From Solidesulfovibrio sp. (GTDB lineage Bacteria; Desulfobacterota; Desulfovibrionia; Desulfovibrionales; Desulfovibrionaceae), in assembly GCF_038562415.1 (NCBI RefSeq), contig NZ_JBCFBA010000010.1, positions 62,001 to 126,000 on the forward strand: a DNA stretch of 64,000 bases, given 5' to 3'. The notes under the pieces are model-generated. The model worked only from the letters and a program-made list of their open reading frames with translations, searched no databases and had not been told where the DNA came from. Of this stretch, positions 45,485 through 53,822 are shown piece after piece; the first letter of the stretch is position 1, and every line of letters starts with the position of its first letter. Both the position numbers and the translations under genes were made by a program.

Positions 45485-46963
45485 GTGGAATTTGCCCATA
45501 CCGAGGCCATCCGCCTGGCCGACGTGCCGCTGCTGGACGTGGCCGCCTTTCGCCGGGAGGTCCTGGACCGGGTGACCGACGGCTGGCGCGTGCTGTGCCT
45601 GTTTTGCCTGCCGGGCGCGGACGGCCCGGGTCTGGTGGCCGTGCTTGGCCGCGATCGCGACGGCCGGCTCCGTTGCTGCCGCTCCCTTCCGGTCAGGCGC
45701 TACGTTTCGCTCACCCCCGAGTGCCCGCAGTGCCACTGGTTCGAGCGCGAAATCTTCGAGCGCCACGCCGTCCTGCCCGAGGGCCATCCCTGGCTCAAGC
45801 CCATCCGCTTCACCGCCCCGCCGGACGGCGGGCCGCGCCCCGAGCCGGGCGTCACGGACTATTTCCGCGTCCACGGCGAGGAAGCCCATGAGGTGGCCGT
45901 GGGGCCGGTCCATGCCGGCATCATCGAGCCCGGGCATTTCCGCTTCCAGTGTTTCGGCGAAAACGTCTTCCACCTGGAGATCAGCCTCGGCTACCAGCAC
46001 CGGGGCATCGAGAACCTGCTTCTCGGCGGGCCGGACGTGCGCACGCCCCATTTCATGGAGACCGCCGCCGGGGACACCACCATCGGCCATTCCCTGGCCC
46101 ATGCCGCGGTCATGGAGGCCTTCGCCGGCCAGACCGCCCCGCCGCGCGGCCGGGCCATCGGCCGCGTCGCCCTGGAACTGGAACGCCTGGCCAACCACAC
46201 GGGCGACCTCGGCGCCCTGGCCGGCGACGTCGGCTACCTGCCCACCATGTCCTATTGCGGCCGCATCCGGGGCGATTTCCTCAACATGACGGCGATCCTG
46301 TGCGGCAACCGCTTCGGCCGGGGGCTCGTCCGCCCGGACGGGGCCTGCCACGACCTGGACACGGGTGCTGTCCGGGTGCTGACGGGCCGGCTGGAGGCGG
46401 CCCGGCGGGCGGCCTTCGGCGCCGCCCAGCTCCTTTTCGCCGACACCACCGTCCTGGCCCGCTTCGAGGGCACGGGGCACCTGACCACGGAGGCGGCCCT
46501 GGACCTCGGCCTGGTCGGCCCGCCGGCCCGGGCCTGCGGCCTGGCCCGCGACGCCAGGCGCGCCTTTCCCCAGCCCGGGGCCGGGCCGAAGGACATTCCC
46601 GTCAAGCTGCACGACTTCGGCGACGTCTACGCCCGGGCGCTGGTGCGCCGCCTGGAGATGGAGGCCTCGCTGGATTTCCTCGACGCCGCCCTGGCCGGCC
46701 TGCCCAAGGGGCCGATCCGGGCCGACCTGCCGGCGGGGCTGCCGCCGGACAGCCTGGCCGTGGGGCTCATCGAGGGCTGGCGCGGCGAGATCCGCCACGT
46801 GGCGGTGACCGGCCCGGACGGGCGATTCGCCGCCTACAAGATCGTGGACCCGTCGTTCGTCAACTGGTTCGGCCTGGCCGTGGCCCTGCGGGGGCAGCAG
46901 ATTTCCGATTTTCCCCTGTGCAACAAGAGCTTCAACCTGTCCTACTGCGGCCACGACCTGTAG
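45485..46963 (+). CDS. Hydrogenase-large-subunit-like protein without Ni-Fe ligands (Ehr type)
   Basis: A 492-residue fusion of a NuoC-like N-terminal part and a NuoD/HycE-like large subunit (HLEISLGYQHRGIENLLLGG, ELERLANHTGDLGALAGDVGY). In Ni-Fe hydrogenases a CxxC follows the HRG(I/V)E helix. Here the matching segment is ETAAGDTTIGHS, with no Cys pair. The C-terminal DPCxxC is replaced by DFPLCNKSFNLSYCGHDL. Both metal-binding motifs are therefore missing, so it should not make or use H2. This fits the energy-converting hydrogenase-related (Ehr) complexes. The true substrate site is unknown. Confidence 0.9.
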   Translation: MEFAHTEAIRLADVPLLDVAAFRREVLDRVTDGWRVLCLFCLPGADGPGLVAVLGRDRDGRLRCCRSLPVRRYVSLTPECPQCHWFEREIFERHAVLPEGHPWLKPIRFTAPPDGGPRPEPGVTDYFRVHGEEAHEVAVGPVHAGIIEPGHFRFQCFGENVFHLEISLGYQHRGIENLLLGGPDVRTPHFMETAAGDTTIGHSLAHAAVMEAFAGQTAPPRGRAIGRVALELERLANHTGDLGALAGDVGYLPTMSYCGRIRGDFLNMTAILCGNRFGRGLVRPDGACHDLDTGAVRVLTGRLEAARRAAFGAAQLLFADTTVLARFEGTGHLTTEAALDLGLVGPPARACGLARDARRAFPQPGAGPKDIPVKLHDFGDVYARALVRRLEMEASLDFLDAALAGLPKGPIRADLPAGLPPDSLAVGLIEGWRGEIRHVAVTGPDGRFAAYKIVDPSFVNWFGLAVALRGQQISDFPLCNKSFNLSYCGHDL

Positions 46964-46972
46964 GAGCCGCCC

Positions 46973-47734
46973 ATGCTCGACATCCTCGCCGAACGCCTGC
47001 GCCAGGGACGCCGCACCGTGGCCTTTCCCAAGGCCGTCCCGGATCTGCCGCCGCGCTACCGCGGCCTGCCCGTGCTGGCCGACAACCCGTGCGTGGAAAG
47101 CTGCACCGCCTGCGCCGGCGTCTGCCCCACCGGGGCGCTCGGCGTCGACGCCGAAAGCCTTTTCATCGACCTTGGCCGGTGCATCCTGTGCGGCGCCTGT
47201 GAGCGCGACTGCCCCAAGGGCATGGTGACCTTCAGCCGGGACCACCGCCTGGCCGCGTCCACCCGGGAGGGCCTGATCGTGCGCCCGGGCAGGCGGCCGC
47301 AAGTCACGCCCCTCGAGCCCGCCCGGCGCCGGCTTTTCGCCAGATCGCTCAAACTTCGCGAAATCAGCGCCGCCGGCTGCAACGCCTGCGAGGCCGACAC
47401 CAACGTACTCACCACCGTCGTCTTCGACCTCGGCCGCTTCGGCATCGATTTCGTGGCCTCGCCGCGCCATGCCGACGGCGTGGCCATAACCGGCCCCGTG
47501 CCGCGCAACATGCTGGCCGCCACCATCGCCACCTACCAGGCCGTGCCCGACCCCCGGGTGGCCATCGCCATCGGCAGCTGCGCCATCTCGGGCGGGCTTT
47601 TCGCCGCCGGCGGCGACGCCGCCCACGGGGCCACGCCCCATCTGCCCGTGGACCTGTTCATCCCGGGCTGCCCGCCGCATCCGCTGACCATCCTCGACGG
47701 CCTGCTGCGGCTGCTCGGCCTCCCGACGCCCTAG
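46973..47734 (+). CDS. Fused ferredoxin and NuoB-like small subunit (Ehr type)
   Basis: A 253-residue protein joining two modules. The N-terminal ~110 residues are a ferredoxin with CVESCTACAGVCP and CILCGACERDCPKG. The C-terminal ~140 residues are the NuoB/HycG small subunit, with cluster N2-type ligands AAGCNACEAD, GSCAISGG and PGCPPHP. In Hyf these are separate proteins (HyfA or HyfH, and HyfI). It is the last gene of the operon and ends within four bases of an opposing gene. It should feed electrons to the large-subunit-like partner. Confidence 0.92.
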   Translation: MLDILAERLRQGRRTVAFPKAVPDLPPRYRGLPVLADNPCVESCTACAGVCPTGALGVDAESLFIDLGRCILCGACERDCPKGMVTFSRDHRLAASTREGLIVRPGRRPQVTPLEPARRRLFARSLKLREISAAGCNACEADTNVLTTVVFDLGRFGIDFVASPRHADGVAITGPVPRNMLAATIATYQAVPDPRVAIAIGSCAISGGLFAAGGDAAHGATPHLPVDLFIPGCPPHPLTILDGLLRLLGLPTP

Positions 47735-48513
47735 GGGCCGTCCTGCAGCAGCAAGGCCCCCACCGCCGGCCCTCCGGGCGACCAGCCGACCAGCCGGGCC
47801 AGGAGCACCCACAAGGCCCGGCCCTTGCGGTAACAGTTGAAGCAGTGGGAATGGGCGCAATCCCCGCAGGCCGGGCAGGCGTGGGCCGCGCACCAGTCCT
47901 GGCACCACTGGCAGGCGTCGCTGCCGTCCGGGTAGGCCGTACCGTCCGGGGCGTAGGTCTCGATGTCGGCGAAATCGAACAGGATCCTGGCATTGGCCCG
48001 GCAGTAGGCCCGGATGGCTTCGTTGTTGGCCGCCAGGGTCCCCATCGGCCCGGAGCCGTCCAGATGGCCGGTCATGTAGACGAAGCGGATGTGCGGATAG
48101 TCCGCTTCCAGGGCGGCCATCCGGTCGAGATAGCCCTGCACGGCGGCGGTGTCGTACCAGGACAGCTGGCCGCACCAGGACCACAGGACCACGGCCGTGT
48201 CCGGATGCCCGGCGAGGTAGTCGCGGGTGATGGTTGGCCAGTCGTCGTTGCCGAGGTCGGTTTCGTAGTGGTCGTCGAGGGTCGGCCCGGGCAGGCCTTC
48301 CGTGGCCAGCATGTCCAGGCCGGTCACGAGCTGGCTGCCGTGGGAGGTGTGGTTGTAGTACAGGGGCAGGCGCGCCCGAACGGCCCCGGGGACCCAGGCC
48401 GGCAGGGCCGCGAACGCGGCCACGTCCCGATGGTCGATGACAAGGCAGGATGCCGGCGCGGCCAGCCCCAGGCTCGCGACGGCCAGGCACACGGCAACGA
48501 AGAGGAAACGCAT
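47731..48513 (-). CDS. Secreted protein with Cys-rich C terminus, unknown family
   Basis: A 260-residue exported protein. The start MRFLFVAVCL has AAGGAGG upstream and opens a signal peptide (AVASLGLAAPASC). The body has YYNHTSHGSQLVTGLDML, TAVVLWSWCGQLSW and IRFVYMTGHLDGSGPMG, an arrangement that reminds me of SGNH-type hydrolases but is not confirmed. The C-terminal part packs ten cysteines in a short stretch (DACQWCQDWCAAHACPACG, DCAHSHCFNCYRKGRALW). This suggests disulfides or metal binding in the periplasm. The last four bases overlap the end of the Ehr operon on the other strand. Confidence 0.75.
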   Translation of the reverse strand: MRFLFVAVCLAVASLGLAAPASCLVIDHRDVAAFAALPAWVPGAVRARLPLYYNHTSHGSQLVTGLDMLATEGLPGPTLDDHYETDLGNDDWPTITRDYLAGHPDTAVVLWSWCGQLSWYDTAAVQGYLDRMAALEADYPHIRFVYMTGHLDGSGPMGTLAANNEAIRAYCRANARILFDFADIETYAPDGTAYPDGSDACQWCQDWCAAHACPACGDCAHSHCFNCYRKGRALWVLLARLVGWSPGGPAVGALLLQDGP

Positions 48514-48808
48514 GGCGGAACCTCCTTGACGATTCGGCCGTACCGGCCAGGCCGCGCGGCAGGCTCGCGGGCCCGCATCGCCCGGACGCGTGTCGTCCCG
48601 GCACGACATTTCCCTGATCCTGCCTGCCATAAGCAAAACAGGGGCCACTGTCGATAGGGGCCGGAAATCGTCCGGGCGCACCAGGGATGAGGGACCGATC
48701 CCCGACCGCCCGTCTTGCGCGCGGTCCGCAAAACGGGCACAATGGCAAAAATGGATGCTTCTCGGCGCGCCGCGTCGCGAGCGCCGCAACACCCCTCAAG
48801 GAGTCCCC

Positions 48809-49360
48809 ATGCCCAACGCCAGCAACTTCACCCTTTTCAGCGGCGGCGCCCAGGGCGCCGAAGCGCAGTTCGGGCACCAGGCCGAACTGCGCGGCGTCCA
48901 GGAAGTCAACTTCACCTTCGAGGGCCACCGCATCGAACGCAGCCGCGGTATCCGCGTCCTGACCCAGGAGGAACTGGCCAAAAAGGACGTCAGCCTCAGC
49001 TACGTCTCCAAACTGCTGTCACGCAAGTTCAGCAACGGGCCGCAGATCCGCATGGTGCTGCGCACCATCATGCACCAGGTCGACGCGGGCCTGGAAGTGT
49101 TCGTTGTCGGGGCCATCCAGGACGACGGCACGGTCAAGGGCGGCACGGGCTGGGGCGCGGAATTCGCCAAGCTGTGCAACAAGCCGCTTTTCGTCTTCTG
49201 TCAGGAGAAAAACGGCTGGTTCACCTGGGAAAACGACGCCTGGACACCCGTGTCGGCGCCGACCATCACCCAGACGCATTTCACCGGCACCGGCACCCGC
49301 TTCCTGGAGGAAAACGGCAAGGCGGCCATCGCCGACCTGTTCGCCCGGTCGTTCGCATAA
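48809..49360 (+). CDS. SLOG-like hypothetical protein
   Basis: A 183-residue soluble protein starting at MPNASNFTLF after CAAGGAG. FTLFSGGAQGAEAQFGHQAELRGV resembles the GGA-x-GAD nucleotide-binding turn of SLOG/YpsA-like Rossmann proteins. VDAGLEVFVVGAIQDDGTVKGGTGWGAEFAKLCNKPLFVFCQEKNGW adds a second sheet. Such proteins often bind nucleotide-derived ligands, but the function is unknown here. Single gene, ended by a strong hairpin at 49386. Confidence 0.7.
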   Translation: MPNASNFTLFSGGAQGAEAQFGHQAELRGVQEVNFTFEGHRIERSRGIRVLTQEELAKKDVSLSYVSKLLSRKFSNGPQIRMVLRTIMHQVDAGLEVFVVGAIQDDGTVKGGTGWGAEFAKLCNKPLFVFCQEKNGWFTWENDAWTPVSAPTITQTHFTGTGTRFLEENGKAAIADLFARSFA

Positions 49361-49385
49361 GGGAAGGGACGGAAAAAGCCTCGGC

Positions 49386-49416
49386 GTCCAGGAGGGGGCC
49401 TGCCCCCCTCCTGGAC
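49386..49416. terminator. Perfect hairpin between convergent genes
   Basis: GTCCAGGAGGGGG and CCCCCTCCTGGAC pair over 13 bases around a five-base loop, between the 3' ends of the SLOG-like and ParA-like genes. No clear T-run on either strand. Confidence 0.5.
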
Positions 49417-49440
49417 CACCCCGAACGGAGGAAAACCGGT

Positions 49441-50271
49441 TTAGGAACGGGGCCAGCCGGCCGGGAAGACGGGGTTGACGCCGCTGGTGTCGTAGCCGAA
49501 AAACGGGGCGGCACCGCCCACGGACGTACCGAACTCCCGCAGGAAATAGGCGATGGCCCCCCGCTCCGAACGCCGCAGGGCCGGATGCGACAAGGCCTTG
49601 GAAAAGCCCAGGCAGTACATGTCGCACAGGGCGTATTCCCGTCCGGGCAAGGCCGGCATGGCCACCACCTTCCCCCCCTGCCGGATCAGCGCGGCCAGGG
49701 CCTGGCCGCCGTAGAACTGGCCGTCGGCGCCGGTGAAGCCGTCGAAAAACAGGAAATCCTCGGGCTTGCCGTAAAACAGGTTCTTGACCGCCACATAATC
49801 CACCCGGTCGCGGAAGACGTCCATGGCCGAAAGCACGTTGCCGGCCGAAGACTGGACGTTGGAGAGCACCACGGCCACGGTGACGCGGACCCCTTCCCGG
49901 TCGTATTCGTCGAGCAACGCCCCCACGCCGGCCTCGCCCACCACCCGGCCCAGGTCGTCCAGGCAACCGGCCGGGAAATCGAACAGCAGCGTGTCCGCGC
50001 CCAGGTCCAGGGCGTCGACCACCATTCCCCGCTCCTCGCGGCGGCGCAGGTTGAACACGCCCACGCCCGTCAGGGGATCCTGGGGGAGGACCTGCCCGCC
50101 CCCGGCGTCCCGGCTGCCGTAATACTGCAACAACTGCCCCACCGTGCCGTCGGCGTCGAAGGCGGCCACGGCCATGCCGCGCCCATGGCGCAGGTGATCG
50201 AGCAAGGCTCGGGAAAACGTGGTTTTGCCCGATCCTCCCTTCTGGCTCAGAATGAAAATGGCCCGTTTCAA
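49441..50271 (-). CDS. ParA/MinD-like P-loop ATPase
   Basis: A 276-residue ATPase. The deviant Walker A QKGGSGKTTF is near residue 10, then VAAFDADGTVGQLLQYYG and a Walker-B-like TLLFDFPAG. No ParB-like gene is adjacent, and the C-terminal half (VKNLFYGKPEDFLFFDGFTG) is not that of a chromosomal ParA; it looks closer to stand-alone MobD-like proteins. TTG is taken as the start because GAGGAGG lies five bases before it, ten bases after the aminotransferase stop. Partner and cargo unknown. Confidence 0.8.
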   Translation of the reverse strand: MKRAIFILSQKGGSGKTTFSRALLDHLRHGRGMAVAAFDADGTVGQLLQYYGSRDAGGGQVLPQDPLTGVGVFNLRRREERGMVVDALDLGADTLLFDFPAGCLDDLGRVVGEAGVGALLDEYDREGVRVTVAVVLSNVQSSAGNVLSAMDVFRDRVDYVAVKNLFYGKPEDFLFFDGFTGADGQFYGGQALAALIRQGGKVVAMPALPGREYALCDMYCLGFSKALSHPALRRSERGAIAYFLREFGTSVGGAAPFFGYDTSGVNPVFPAGWPRS

Positions 50272-50281
50272 AACAGCCTCC

Positions 50282-51418
50282 TCAGCAATAGGGTTCACGG
50301 CCGTCGAAAGCGTCCAGGACCGCGAAGAACCGTTCGGTGTCCCGGGCGTCGTTGTAGCAGTGGGGCGAAAGCCGGATGCGGCCGGCCCGCAGTGACACGG
50401 GCACGTTGGCCCCCATGAGGGCGGCGTACAGGCCCGGCGCGTCGGGATGGCCAAAGGCCAGGATGCCGGAGCGCTCCGGGCCGGCCAGGGGCGAGGCCAC
50501 GGCCAGGCCCCGCGCGGCCAGGCCCGCGGCCAGCCCGTCGCAGACGGCGAAAATCCGCTCCCGCACCGCCTGGGCGCCGATCGCCTCCAGCAGCGACAAC
50601 GACGCGCCGTAGGCGGCGATGCCGGCGATGTCCTGGGTGCCGGGCTCGAAGCGGCCGGCGCCGTCGGCCAACCGGAAGTCCGGGCCCAAGGCCTCGGCCT
50701 CCCGCATGGAGCGCCAGCCGGCCAGCACCGTGTCGAGGAGCCCCCCGGAGGCGGGCGAAACGTAGAATATCCCCAGGCCCATGGGCCCAAGCTGCCATTT
50801 GTGGCAGCCGGCGGCCAGGAAATCGACGCCAAGGGCCGTCACGTCCAGGGGCAGCGCCCCCAGGCTCTGGATGGCATCGAGGCACAACAGCGCCCCAAAC
50901 TGGCGGCACAGCCCGGCCAGTTCCTCCACGGGCGCGGCCACGCCCGTGCTCCAGTCCACGGTGGAGGCCACCACCAGCCGGCAGCCGGGAACGAGGCGCC
51001 TGGCGGCATCGAGGTCCACCCGGCCGTCGTGCTTGGGGATTTCCACGATCCGCACGCCGCGCCCGGCCAGGTTGTCGAAGGCAAAGCGCAGCGTGGGGAA
51101 ATCCGGCCAGGTCACGGCCACGGTGTCGCCCGCCCGCCAGGCCAGGCCGGCGGCCACGAGCCCCAGGCCGTGGGAGGTGTTGCCGGTGAAGGCCACCTGC
51201 CCGGGAACCGTGCCGAGGAGCCGGGCGGCGCGCAAGCGGGTTTCGGCCACGGTGTCCATCCAGCGGAAGTAATCGGCCGAGGCGCGCTGGCAGCGGTCGG
51301 CGAAGACCGCCTGACCGGCCAGGCAGGCCCGTCGGGGCAGGGGCGAAACCGCCGCATGGTTGAAAAAGGCGGTTTCGGCCACCACCGGGAATTCCGCGCG
51401 CACCGCATCGTGTTCCAT
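50282..51418 (-). CDS. Class V aminotransferase (cysteine desulfurase-like)
   Basis: A 378-residue PLP enzyme. The Schiff-base lysine is K207 in AGCHKWQLGP, with D181 in LCLDAIQSLG binding the cofactor ring and TGNTSHGLGL the phosphate-binding turn. The family covers cysteine desulfurases, selenocysteine lyases and isopenicillin-N-epimerase-like enzymes. The catalytic Cys loop of SufS/IscS is not obvious, so a C-S lyase or other role is possible. GGGAGGCGGC precedes ATG. It is coupled to the ParA-like gene downstream. Confidence 0.88.
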   Translation of the reverse strand: MEHDAVRAEFPVVAETAFFNHAAVSPLPRRACLAGQAVFADRCQRASADYFRWMDTVAETRLRAARLLGTVPGQVAFTGNTSHGLGLVAAGLAWRAGDTVAVTWPDFPTLRFAFDNLAGRGVRIVEIPKHDGRVDLDAARRLVPGCRLVVASTVDWSTGVAAPVEELAGLCRQFGALLCLDAIQSLGALPLDVTALGVDFLAAGCHKWQLGPMGLGIFYVSPASGGLLDTVLAGWRSMREAEALGPDFRLADGAGRFEPGTQDIAGIAAYGASLSLLEAIGAQAVRERIFAVCDGLAAGLAARGLAVASPLAGPERSGILAFGHPDAPGLYAALMGANVPVSLRAGRIRLSPHCYNDARDTERFFAVLDAFDGREPYC

Positions 51419-51513
51419 GCCGCCTCCCGCGCCGCCGGGACCTCCGGCCGCGTGGCAACGTGGATACGGGGGAACGCGGGCCAGGGCAATCCCCCGGGAC
51501 GACGACGGGCCGT

Positions 51514-51549
51514 AAAAAAACCGGGAAGCCGCGCATGGCGGCTTCCCGG
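51514..51549 (-). terminator. Intrinsic terminator of the 51.6 kb chemoreceptor gene
   Basis: On the minus strand CCGGGAAGCCGC and GCGGCTTCCCGG form a 12-base perfect stem with a five-base loop, followed by seven T's. A clear rho-independent terminator. Confidence 0.85.
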
Positions 51550-51580
51550 CCCGGGCAGGACAAAGAATCGGCCGAAGCGG

Positions 51581-53614
51581 CTAGAACCGCTCGAAATCGT
51601 CGTCCTTGTCGTCGAGGTTGATGCCGACGCCGCCGGCCTGGTGCTTGGCCGCGGCCGGGCGGGCCATGGGCCGGGCCGCCGGACGGCGTTGGCCGCTGGC
51701 GGGCAGGGCCTTGACGGCCCGGACATGGGAGCGGCCCGCGCCGTCGACCCGGAAGAAGGCCATGGTGCTTTGGAGCTGTTCGGCCTGGCTCGAAAGCTCC
51801 TCGGAGGTGGAGGCCATCTCCTCGGAGGCCGAGGCGTTTTGCTGCACCACCTGGTCGAGTTGCTGGATGGCCCGGTTGATCTGGTCGGCCCCGGAATTCT
51901 GCTCCTGGCTCGCGGCGGCGATCTCCTGGACCAGGTCGGCCGTGCGTTGGATGTCCGGCACCATCTTGGTCAGCATGGCCCCGGCCCGTTCGGCCACCTG
52001 GACGCTGGAGGAAGACAACTCGGAGATTTCGGCCGCGGCCGAGCCGCTGCGTTCGGCGAGCTTTCGGACCTCGGCGGCCACCACGGCGAAGCCCTTGCCG
52101 TGTTCGCCGGCCCGGGCGGCCTCGATGGCGGCGTTTAAGGCCAGCAGGTTGGTCTGGCGGGCGATCTCCTCGATGATGGAAATCTTCTCGGCGATGTTTT
52201 TCATGGCCGCCACGGCCGAAACCACGGCCTCGCCGCCCTGGCGGGCGTCCTGGGCGGCCTTGACGGCGATGGACTGGGTCTGCTGGGCGTTTTCGGCGTT
52301 CTGCTTGATATTCGAGCTCATCTGCTCCATGGACGAGGAGATTTCCTCGACGCTGGCCGCCTGCTCGGTCGCCCCCTGGGACATGCTCTGGGCCGAGGCG
52401 GACAGCTCCTCGGAGCCCGAGGCCACGTTCTCCGAGGCCGACTGGACCTCGGCCACCACCTCGCGCAGCTTGCCCACCATTTCATTGAGCGAAGCGGCCA
52501 GCACGCCGATCTCGTCCTTCTGGTCGATGTCGAGCAGGCGGGTGAAATCGCCCTCGGCCATGGCCTTGGCGAATCCCACGCCCTTGACCACCGGCCCGGT
52601 AATGGCCTTGGTCAGGAGCACGGCCACGAGGATGCACAGCACCAGGGCCACGGCCAGTCCGCCGATCATGATCGACGAGGCGCTCGACAGGCTGGACACG
52701 GCGTCATTGGCGATCCGTTGCGTGCCCTCCAGCGCGGCCTTGGCCGTTTCCTCGGCGGCGTCCTGGACGGCGTTGGCCGTGTCGATGCGCTTGGCGTTGA
52801 GTTCCTGCATGGCCTTGTAGTTGTCCAGGAAATCCAGCAGGGCCTGGCGGTATTTCAGGGCGGCGTCCTTGATGCCGGCCAGTTGGCGCAGGTTGGCCTC
52901 GTTGCGCGTCTTGGCCCGCAACGCCTCCACCGCCTGCTCCAGGGGGCCGAAGTTCTTGAGGGCCTCCTCGATGTGCCGGGGGTCGCGGAAAAGTTGTCCC
53001 CGGTAGTTGCCCACCCGAATGGCCGTGCCGAGGTTGATGATGTCCCCGATCTCGTCGCTTTTTTCGGCGCGGTCCCGCAGGACGTCGGCGCCCGAGCCTT
53101 TGCCGATCTCCTCGAGCAGGGTTTTGCTCTGGCTGTCCTGGTAGGCCTCGCAGTTTTTCACGAAGTCCGCGGCGGCGACGTCCAGGTTGCGGCGCACGGC
53201 GGCCAGGGCCTCCATGCGGGAGGCCGATTCGCCGATGAGGCGCTCGTATTCGACGGCCTTGGCCTGGGCCTTGCTCACGTCTTCCCGCAGCTTGACCAGG
53301 CCGGGGTATTTGTCCGAATGCGCCTTGGCGTCGGCCAGCGCCCGTTTGAGCTCCGTGAAACTGCGCATGCCGGCGTCGAATTGCTTCTTGTCCTCGCTGT
53401 AGCCATAGGAACGCATTTCCACCATGGTCTGCAGGGTGGCGCGCTCGATACTGTTGGCGATGGCCATTTCCGGCACGTATTCCTTGGCCAGCCGTGTGGA
53501 CTGCTCTTCCACCCCGTGCATGCTGATCACGGCCATGGCCCCCAGGGCACAGGCGATGACGATCAATAATCCAAAGCCGATGCTGATCTTGATGCCAAGC
53601 TTCATGTTCTTCAC
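51581..53614 (-). CDS. Methyl-accepting chemotaxis protein with C-terminal DFERF tether
   Basis: A 677-residue transmembrane receptor. GTG at 53614 ([14 protein letters not shown]) is chosen because GGGGGAG lies at the right distance; ATG three codons on is the alternative. TM1 is [19 protein letters not shown]. About 290 periplasmic residues, all helical (four-helix or HBM-like), follow, then TM2 ([20 protein letters not shown]), HAMP and a signalling domain ([20 protein letters not shown]). After a Pro/Ala linker it ends [14 protein letters not shown] fits the aromatic-x2-aromatic CheR/CheB docking pattern. The receptor at 59618 ends the same way. Confidence 0.94.
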   Translation of the reverse strand: MKNMKLGIKISIGFGLLIVIACALGAMAVISMHGVEEQSTRLAKEYVPEMAIANSIERATLQTMVEMRSYGYSEDKKQFDAGMRSFTELKRALADAKAHSDKYPGLVKLREDVSKAQAKAVEYERLIGESASRMEALAAVRRNLDVAAADFVKNCEAYQDSQSKTLLEEIGKGSGADVLRDRAEKSDEIGDIINLGTAIRVGNYRGQLFRDPRHIEEALKNFGPLEQAVEALRAKTRNEANLRQLAGIKDAALKYRQALLDFLDNYKAMQELNAKRIDTANAVQDAAEETAKAALEGTQRIANDAVSSLSSASSIMIGGLAVALVLCILVAVLLTKAITGPVVKGVGFAKAMAEGDFTRLLDIDQKDEIGVLAASLNEMVGKLREVVAEVQSASENVASGSEELSASAQSMSQGATEQAASVEEISSSMEQMSSNIKQNAENAQQTQSIAVKAAQDARQGGEAVVSAVAAMKNIAEKISIIEEIARQTNLLALNAAIEAARAGEHGKGFAVVAAEVRKLAERSGSAAAEISELSSSSVQVAERAGAMLTKMVPDIQRTADLVQEIAAASQEQNSGADQINRAIQQLDQVVQQNASASEEMASTSEELSSQAEQLQSTMAFFRVDGAGRSHVRAVKALPASGQRRPAARPMARPAAAKHQAGGVGINLDDKDDDFERF

Positions 53615-53822
53615 GACCTGCTCCCCCCATCTGGCGTTGCGTTCTCGGCGCCCGGCCTCGGCGACGAGACTGGCTGGTCCGGGCAAATGCGCGGGTATCG
53701 CGTCCGTCATTCCAATTGGCCTATTTTGCCGCACCTTGCAATGTCAAATGCCAGCCCTGCCGAGGGGATGAATGGACCGCCGGTCATTTTTCCCTTAAAT
53801 GTAAACCCGGCAAAGGAGTCTT

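Noticed and set aside
45485-46963. Calling the complex a Ni-Fe hydrogenase
   Set aside because: Both metal-binding Cys pairs are missing from the large subunit.
44768-48928. Very long open frame opposite the Ehr operon (1386 residues)
   Set aside because: Antisense to well-conserved genes and biased composition; GC-rich third positions keep it open.
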